The position numbers and the translations under genes were made by a program. A DNA stretch of 64,000 nt, from NCBI RefSeq assembly GCF_030651995.1, contig NZ_JAUSBN010000055.1, forward strand, positions 62,001 to 126,000, in the 5' to 3' direction. Below are positions 58,854 through 64,000 of the stretch, in pieces. Under the pieces are notes generated by a model. That model was not told where the DNA came from and made no database searches. It worked only from the letters and a program-made list of their open reading frames with translations. Every line of letters begins with the position of its first letter. Position 1 is the first letter of the stretch. Source of the DNA: Reyranella sp. (GTDB taxonomy: Bacteria; Pseudomonadota; Alphaproteobacteria; Reyranellales; Reyranellaceae).

Positions 58854-59690
58854 CTATCGATCCTTGGCCATCTCGGCCTTCTCGAGCGCGGCGGCCGGAT
58901 CCTGGGTCAGGTCGGCATGCAGGAATTCGCGCGTCTCGGGGATCGCCAGATGTAGATCGTCGAGGTCCTGCACCTGCACGTCGAGCGAGACCGCCTTGCA
59001 GCCCAGCACATGGCCGCCCGCCTTGCGATCCTCGGTCAGGAAATGCAGATGCCAGCCCGCCACGGCAATGGTGCGCGAATAGGCCGGCGACCAGAAGCCG
59101 ACCATCGTTCCCTTGATATTGCTCTGCCGGAATTCGGCCTGGGCATCGGTCGCCTTGTCGAGATGAACGCCCGCCTCGACCTTGCAGGCGACCCGCCAGT
59201 AGACCTCGTCGAACAGGCCGTCGACGCGCACCGCGAAGAACAGATTGTCCGACCGGCGCAACTTGTCGAGTTCACCGGTGAGCGACGACATGGACGTGAC
59301 GTTCTCGATCTTGCCGCGATGCTGCGGCTGGAAGTTGGTCAGGGTCGCGAAGGGCACGGGCGCCGCGTCAGCAGGTGCAGTGATGCTGCCATCGGCATGG
59401 GCCTGATAGAATTTTCCGTCGAGGACGACCATCTCGCCGTCGAGCCCCTCGAACGTGCCGAGCCCGAAATCGCCGTGCGTCCTGAGGCCTCCCACCGTGA
59501 CCGCTTCGTTGTAGACCCCCTGCACCAACGCGCCCGTGGTCGAGACCTGGAAGAGCGTCGAATGGTCGAGGCCCAGCGCTTCGGACAGCGCCCGAGACAC
59601 GAAATGGCGCAGGGGTTGGCCGGTCTTCTCGCAGTGCGCCAGAAGCGCATCCATGAGCGATTGATAGACTTCGGTAGTCAGCCTCGGCAT
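58854..59690 (-). CDS. budA: alpha-acetolactate decarboxylase
   Basis: 278 residues: LFQVSTTGALVQGVYNEAVTV (about residues 46-66), GTFEGLDGEMVVLDGKFYQ, and the zinc-binding GWHLHFLTEDRKAGGHVLG with three His residues. It converts 2-acetolactate to acetoin in the cytoplasm. About 45 residues precede the conserved core, somewhat more than in Bacillus AlsD. It is divergent from the catabolic acetolactate synthase gene, together making an acetoin-forming pair. Confidence 0.93.
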   Translation of the reverse strand: MPRLTTEVYQSLMDALLAHCEKTGQPLRHFVSRALSEALGLDHSTLFQVSTTGALVQGVYNEAVTVGGLRTHGDFGLGTFEGLDGEMVVLDGKFYQAHADGSITAPADAAPVPFATLTNFQPQHRGKIENVTSMSSLTGELDKLRRSDNLFFAVRVDGLFDEVYWRVACKVEAGVHLDKATDAQAEFRQSNIKGTMVGFWSPAYSRTIAVAGWHLHFLTEDRKAGGHVLGCKAVSLDVQVQDLDDLHLAIPETREFLHADLTQDPAAALEKAEMAKDR

Positions 59691-59727
59691 TGCGCCATCC
59701 TTCCATCGCGGGCGACAAGGGCGGCCC

Positions 59728-59749
59728 GTCCGGGCATGATCGCCCGGAC
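59728..59749. promoter_or_regulatory. palindrome in the budA/alsS divergent promoter
   Basis: A perfect inverted repeat GTCCGGGC-ATGATC-GCCCGGAC lies between the two divergent starts (59690 and 59780), flanked by further GGCC arms. Its central position fits an operator that coordinates both genes; no regulator gene is adjacent. Confidence 0.45.
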
Positions 59750-59779
59750 GCGGCCTGGAATCGAGAGCGGAGCAACACG

Positions 59780-61438
59780 ATGAGCGACCCGAAGAACGGC
59801 GCGCACCTGCTGGTGCGTAACCTCGAGGCGCAGGGCGTCGAGTACATATTCGGCATTCCCGGCGCCAAGATCGATCCCGTCTTCGATGCGCTGGTCGACT
59901 CGAAGATCAAGCTGGTCGTCTGCCGGCACGAACAGAACGCGACCTTCATTGCGGGCGGCATGGGCCGGCTGACCGGCAAGGCCGGCGTCGTGCTCGTGAC
60001 CTCCGGCCCCGGCGTCTCCAACCTCGCCACCGGCCTCGCCACCGCCAACACCGAGGGCGATCCCGTGGTGGCGCTGGGTGGCGCCGTACCGGTCGCCGAC
60101 CGGCTGAAACAGGCCCACCAGAGCATGGACACGGTGGCGCTGCTGCGGCCCATCACCAAGTACGCGGCCGAGATCGATTCGCCATCGGCGATCTCCGAAG
60201 CGACCGCCGCCGCGTTCCGTGCCGCCGAATCCGGCCGGCCGGGCACCGCCTTTCTCGGATTGCCCAAGGACGTCATGAAGGCCCCCGCTCCCGGCGCCGT
60301 CCTCACCCCAGCAACCGTACCGGCAATGGGCGCCGCCAGCACCGAAGCGATCACCGCCGCCGCCGCCATGATCGAGGCGGCGCAACGGCCAGTGGTGCTG
60401 CTCGGCATGCTGGCGAGCCAGGGTCCCGTCGCCCAGGCGGTTCGTGCGCTGCTCGCCCGAACGCGGCTCGCCGTCGCTGGCACCTACCAGGCCGCGGGCG
60501 TGGTGCCGCGAGACCGGCTCGACTGTTTCGGCGGACGGGTCGGCCTGTTCCACAACCAGCCGGCCGATCGCCTGCTCGACGAGGCCGACGTCGTGATCAC
60601 TGTGGGGTTCGATCCCGTAGAGTACGACCCCGCCCTCTGGAATGCCGGACGCAAGCGCAAGCTGATCCACATCGACTGCATCCCGGCGGACTACGATCAA
60701 TGTTACCGTCCGGACGTCGAGCTGATGGGCAACAGCGCCGCCACCCTGCGCGCCCTGTCAGCGCTGTTGCAGCCGAAGGATCGCCCGACACAAGCGGCGC
60801 TGCTGGCCGAGATCCAGCGCGAGCGTGCGACGGTGGCCGCAGAGTCGGCCAAGAGCACCGGCGCCCCGGTCCATCCGCTGCGCCTGGTGCATGAGCTGCA
60901 GAAGCTGATCGACGAGGATGTGACCCTCTGCTCCGACATGGGCTCGTTCCACATCTGGATGGCGCGGCATCTGATCAGCCACCGGCCGCGGCAGATCCTG
61001 ATCAGCAACGGGCAGCAGACGCTGGGCGTCGCACTGCCCTGGGGCATTGCCGCCTGCCTCGCCGAGCCCGGCCGCAAGGTGTTGTCGGTGTCGGGTGATG
61101 GCGGATTCCTGTTCTCGGCCGTCGAACTCGAGACGGCCGTGCGCCTCAAGTGCAATTTCGTGCATCTGGTCTGGATCGACGGCAGCTACGACATGGTCGG
61201 CATCCAGCAGGTCGCCGCCTATGGCCGCGATTCAGGTGTGCATTTCGGCCCCGTCGACCTGGTGAAGTTTGCCGAATCGATGGGCGCCCAGGGTCTGATG
61301 ATCAAGCACGCCGATGACGTCGGCCCGACTCTCAGGAAGGCGATGGCGATGGAAGGTCCGGTGCTGGTCGGCGTCCACGTCGACTATCGCGACAATCCGG
61401 GCCTGATGGCCGCGATGCACGAGGACGTCATCATCTGA
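59780..61438 (+). CDS. alsS: catabolic acetolactate synthase
   Basis: 552 residues, TPP-dependent: GVEYIFGIPGAKIDPVFDAL (about residues 19-38), CRHEQNATFIAGG with the catalytic Glu, TSGPGVSNLATGL, and the TPP-binding GDGGFLFSAVELETAVRLK. The RHEQNA and FSAVELETA sequences mark the AlsS/BudB catabolic type rather than IlvB. It condenses two pyruvates to acetolactate. Start MSDPKNGAHLL at 59780 follows a weak AGCGGAG site. Confidence 0.93.
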   Translation: MSDPKNGAHLLVRNLEAQGVEYIFGIPGAKIDPVFDALVDSKIKLVVCRHEQNATFIAGGMGRLTGKAGVVLVTSGPGVSNLATGLATANTEGDPVVALGGAVPVADRLKQAHQSMDTVALLRPITKYAAEIDSPSAISEATAAAFRAAESGRPGTAFLGLPKDVMKAPAPGAVLTPATVPAMGAASTEAITAAAAMIEAAQRPVVLLGMLASQGPVAQAVRALLARTRLAVAGTYQAAGVVPRDRLDCFGGRVGLFHNQPADRLLDEADVVITVGFDPVEYDPALWNAGRKRKLIHIDCIPADYDQCYRPDVELMGNSAATLRALSALLQPKDRPTQAALLAEIQRERATVAAESAKSTGAPVHPLRLVHELQKLIDEDVTLCSDMGSFHIWMARHLISHRPRQILISNGQQTLGVALPWGIAACLAEPGRKVLSVSGDGGFLFSAVELETAVRLKCNFVHLVWIDGSYDMVGIQQVAAYGRDSGVHFGPVDLVKFAESMGAQGLMIKHADDVGPTLRKAMAMEGPVLVGVHVDYRDNPGLMAAMHEDVII

Positions 61439-61463
61439 CGTCCGTTCCGGTCACGGTCCGCGG

Positions 61464-61973
61464 TCAGCGCAGACCGTAGGAGCGGCGGCCGGCCGACGTG
61501 AGGTCTACCGCCCAGGCGCCGAGCAGGCAGAGGAAGGCCAGGATCGCACCGAGCGAGCGGACGTGGTTCCACGACGCCCACGGAACGGAGAAATCCTTCC
61601 AGTAGCTCGCGGCATTGGCATCGGCGCCCGCCACAGTGGCGAGCGTCTCGTTCAACGGCACGTTGACCTGTAGGGTGACACCGATCACGGCGGCGGCGTA
61701 GATCAGCGCCGCGAGGGCGGCGAGACGCGCCGCGCCACGATGCCCCGCCGAGCGGGCGCCGAGCGCGGCCAGCAGCGGCAGGATCAGGGCGCCGAAAAAG
61801 ACGATGGCGAAGAGGGGACTGCGCACGATGGTGTTGATGCCGTGCATCGTATTCACGGCCGACATGGCGCCGCCGAGATCGAGGCCCGGCATGACGATGG
61901 TCGAGAAGGAATAGAAGATGCCCGCGTTCAGCGCGGTGCACAGCAAGGCGAGGACGAAGAAGACGTGGCGCAT
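61464..61973 (-). CDS. DUF1772 membrane protein
   Basis: 169 residues with four transmembrane segments: N-terminal FFVLALLCTALNAGIFYSFS, then the conserved VNVPLNETL and the WNHVRSLGAILAFLCLLGAW region. This is the DUF1772 (anthrone-oxygenase-like) family, function unproven in bacteria. It is the last of three minus-strand genes, 39 bases after the flavin monooxygenase gene. Confidence 0.85.
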   Translation of the reverse strand: MRHVFFVLALLCTALNAGIFYSFSTIVMPGLDLGGAMSAVNTMHGINTIVRSPLFAIVFFGALILPLLAALGARSAGHRGAARLAALAALIYAAAVIGVTLQVNVPLNETLATVAGADANAASYWKDFSVPWASWNHVRSLGAILAFLCLLGAWAVDLTSAGRRSYGLR

Positions 61974-62012
61974 CCCTGAAACTCCGCTGACCCACCCTAC
62001 GAAGCTGCAGCC

Positions 62013-63191
62013 CTAGCCGAGGCCGTTGCCGCCGTAAAGCCACTCCAGAGAATCGAGCCATTGATCCTGCGTCCGCGCCCCCATCATCGCGTTGCGCAAG
62101 GCCGCGTGCGGCCCGGCCGGATGGTAGACGTGATCGCCCATGGCACGGGACATCAGCTGTGTTCTTGCCGTGCGCAGGACGCGGCGGTCGCGGTAGGTCA
62201 CCAGACCGCTCTCGACGGAATTGCTGCGGGACAGGGAATCGGCGAGACAGACGGCATCCTCCATCGCCATGCAGCCTCCCTGTGACATGTACTGCAGCAT
62301 AGGGTGTGCAGCGTCGCCCAGGAGCGCCACCCGCCCATCGACCCAACGGTCGACCGGATCACGGTCGCAGAGAACCCACATGTGCCAGTTTTGGCCACGG
62401 CCTATGATGTTCTGTGCCCGTTCGCAGACATGGGCGAAGCCCTTGCGGACCTCTTCCGTATCGACCGGCCTGCCGGCCACGGGCTCGGGCGCGTGGTTGT
62501 GATAGGTCACGACGAGGTTGAAGAGCTTCCACCCCGATAGCGGATAGTGGACGATGTGGCACTTCGGCCCGGCCCACAGCGTCGCGGCGTTCCAGCGCAG
62601 ATCCTCCGGCATCTGGTCGGTCGGAATCACCGAGCGGTAGGTCGTATGGCCCGACACGCGCGGCGACCCGTCGTTGGTCACCTGCGCGCGCACGTTCGAC
62701 CACAGCCCGTCGGCGCCGATCAGGGCGCGGCCCCTGACCGTCTCGCCGTTGCGCAGCCGGGCGGCGACCGACGTGCCATCCTGGTCGTAGCCGGTGACTT
62801 CGGCACTGGTGCGCAGCTCGATCAGGCGATGATCCTCGCACCCCTTCAGCAGTACGCCGTGAAGATCGCCGCGATGCACGACGGCGTAGGGATTGCCGAA
62901 GCGGGCACGAAACCTCTCCCCGAGGTCGATGTGGCAGATCTCGCCGTCGGCCAGCGCATCCATCAGCCGCAGCTGGTCGATATAGACCGCCATGCCGCGC
63001 GCCGCCTCGCCGACACCGAGCCGGTCGAAGCAATGGAAGGCGTTGGGCCCGAGCTGGATGCCGGCGCCGATCTCGCCCAGTCGGCTCGCTTTCTCCAGCA
63101 CCTGCGAGGCGATGCCCTTCTGGGCGAGCGCCAGCGCCGTCGCCAGTCCGCCGATGCCGCCGCCGGCGATGAGGATCCTATCGGGGGCCAC
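62013..63191 (-). CDS. 3-hydroxybenzoate 6-monooxygenase-like flavoprotein
   Basis: 392 residues, group A FAD monooxygenase: IAGGGIGGLATALALAQKG (about residues 8-26), IGAGIQLGPNAF, GADGLWSNVR and GDAAHPMLQYMSQGGCMAMED. The LQYMSQG loop and the GAGIQLGPN region recall salicylate/3-hydroxybenzoate hydroxylases of the gentisate route. The start is a GTG at 63191 (VAPDRILIAGGG), overlapping the upstream CoA-transferase gene by 14 bases; the long upstream frame is a shadow. Other aromatic or heterocyclic substrates are possible. Confidence 0.85.
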   Translation of the reverse strand: MAPDRILIAGGGIGGLATALALAQKGIASQVLEKASRLGEIGAGIQLGPNAFHCFDRLGVGEAARGMAVYIDQLRLMDALADGEICHIDLGERFRARFGNPYAVVHRGDLHGVLLKGCEDHRLIELRTSAEVTGYDQDGTSVAARLRNGETVRGRALIGADGLWSNVRAQVTNDGSPRVSGHTTYRSVIPTDQMPEDLRWNAATLWAGPKCHIVHYPLSGWKLFNLVVTYHNHAPEPVAGRPVDTEEVRKGFAHVCERAQNIIGRGQNWHMWVLCDRDPVDRWVDGRVALLGDAAHPMLQYMSQGGCMAMEDAVCLADSLSRSNSVESGLVTYRDRRVLRTARTQLMSRAMGDHVYHPAGPHAALRNAMMGARTQDQWLDSLEWLYGGNGLG

Positions 63192-64000
63192 CGATGACCT
63201 TGTCGTCGTGCAACCGGGCGATCTCGTGCCCGGGCAGGCCCAGGATACCGGACAGGATCTCGTCCGTATGCTGGCCGAGGACGGGCGCCGGCTGCGGCAG
63301 CTGGCGCGGCACCGCGCCGAACTGCATCGGCGAGGCGGCGACCGGATAGCGGCCGATGCCTGGCTGGTCGAGGATGGTGAACAACGGATTGTCGAGCACG
63401 TTCGCCCTGTCGGCGGCCAGCTCCCGGAACGTCTGGTAAGGCGCCCAAAGCGCACCGGCCTTCTTCAGGGCGGCCGAGACTTCCGCTGCATGGTGGGCGG
63501 CGACCCACGGCTCGATCACGGCAATGAGCTGCTGGCGGGCGTTCCAGCGGCCGGCATCGCTCTTGAGATCGACACCCGTCTCGACCTCGATCTTCCTGAA
63601 GGCGTCCGTGAACCCACCGGCGGCTGCGAGCGCATCGACGTGGCGATCCGAGAAGATGCAGATCATCACGAAGCGGCCATCCTTCGTGCGGAAGTCACGA
63701 CCGAAGGTGCCGAAGATCTCGTTTCCGAAGCGCGGCCGGTCGACATCGTTCACGACCGCTTCGCCGATGTAACCCAGGGCCGAGGTGGTCGCGAGCGCCA
63801 TATCCTGCAGCGGCAGCACGATCTTCTGCCCCTGCCCCGTCATCCGGCGATGACGCTCGGCCGCCAGCAGCGACAGGGCGCCGGCATAGGCCGCGGCGAG
63901 ATCCCAGGGCGGGCAGACCGCATTCACCGGCCCTTCATGGCCGACCGGGCCGGTGACCATGGGAAATCCGGTGATGGCGTTCACGGTGTAGTCGACATGG
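63178..64000 (-). CDS. CaiB/BaiF family protein, 2-methylfumaryl-CoA isomerase-like, 3' part
   Basis: The frame is open to the edge of the window; 273 codons are visible and the N-terminal Rossmann half is missing. Present are HVDYTVNAITGFP, PPWDLAAAYAGALSLLAAERHRR with the catalytic Asp, PLQDMALATTSALGYIGEA, RPRFGNEIFGTFGRDF and a C-terminal GQHTDEIL. The DYTVNA and FGNEIFGTFGRDF segments match, from memory, the 2-methylfumaryl-CoA isomerase (Mct) branch, which moves CoA within mesaconyl-CoA. A GTG in this frame at 63984 is probably internal. It overlaps the monooxygenase start downstream. Confidence 0.8.
   Translation of the reverse strand, partial: HVDYTVNAITGFPMVTGPVGHEGPVNAVCPPWDLAAAYAGALSLLAAERHRRMTGQGQKIVLPLQDMALATTSALGYIGEAVVNDVDRPRFGNEIFGTFGRDFRTKDGRFVMICIFSDRHVDALAAAGGFTDAFRKIEVETGVDLKSDAGRWNARQQLIAVIEPWVAAHHAAEVSAALKKAGALWAPYQTFRELAADRANVLDNPLFTILDQPGIGRYPVAASPMQFGAVPRQLPQPAPVLGQHTDEILSGILGLPGHEIARLHDDKVIGGPR

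Overview
The window is GC-rich, gene-dense DNA with many four-base start/stop overlaps. Gene content (CaiB/BaiF CoA-transferases, molybdenum hydroxylases, Bug-type solute-binding proteins, LLM flavin oxidoreductases, N-methylhydantoinases) and two families of intergenic palindromic repeats suggest a metabolically versatile free-living alphaproteobacterium, in the style of Bradyrhizobium or Reyranella. No rRNA, tRNA, CRISPR array, transposase or phage gene was seen; it reads as chromosomal accessory and catabolic territory.

Layout. 1-3.9 kb: end of a ribosome-hibernation (HPF/RaiA) gene, then a minus-strand operon (alpha/beta hydrolase, M20 amidohydrolase, membrane protein, DsbA-like isomerase) and a small MliC-type lipoprotein. 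3.9-9.1 kb, minus strand: argC preceded by a hairpin-plus-T-tract attenuator and a 25-codon leader ORF; upstream of that a MocR regulator and a cyanide-insensitive-type cytochrome bd oxidase (cioAB) with a 33-residue CydX-like subunit. 9.1-18 kb: DUF983 protein, asparaginase, secreted protein, orphan hydantoinase-B and orphan CoxL-like subunit, SGNH hydrolase, FAD monooxygenase. 18-24.4 kb: DUF35/thiolase pair, LLM oxidoreductase, a fused two-domain CaiB protein carrying an in-frame palindromic DNA element, nitronate monooxygenase. 24.4-30.3 kb, plus strand: class III alcohol dehydrogenase, metallo-beta-lactamase fold protein, SMP-30 lactonase, three SDRs and a CMD-family protein. 30.2-35 kb: LysR regulator divergent from a phosphonate-type cluster (Fe-alcohol dehydrogenase, phnD, phnC, phnE). 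35-39.6 kb: orphan solute-binding proteins, DUF1194 protein, ferredoxin-NADP reductase.

39.6-49.3 kb is the most interesting segment: nine minus-strand genes, many overlapping, that together look like an uptake-and-degradation operon for a nitrogen heteroaromatic compound. It encodes a NitT/TauT-type ABC importer, an FAD monooxygenase resembling the pyridine-ring-opening enzyme of vitamin B6 breakdown, a three-subunit molybdenum hydroxylase, a CodA-like deaminase and a NicX-like ring-cleaving dioxygenase. Two palindromes sit in its promoter region, next to an unusual TolB/TPR-type gene (49.4-51.1 kb).

51.2-57.4 kb: CaiB CoA-transferase, hydantoinase/oxoprolinase A and B and a Bug-type binding protein, with a palindromic repeat between hyuA and hyuB. 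57.4-64 kb: retropepsin-like protein, small membrane protein, divergent acetolactate decarboxylase and catabolic acetolactate synthase (acetoin synthesis), DUF1772 protein, a 3-hydroxybenzoate 6-hydroxylase-like monooxygenase and a truncated CoA-transferase/isomerase running off the edge. All names come from reading motifs and from memory of families; no database search was possible.
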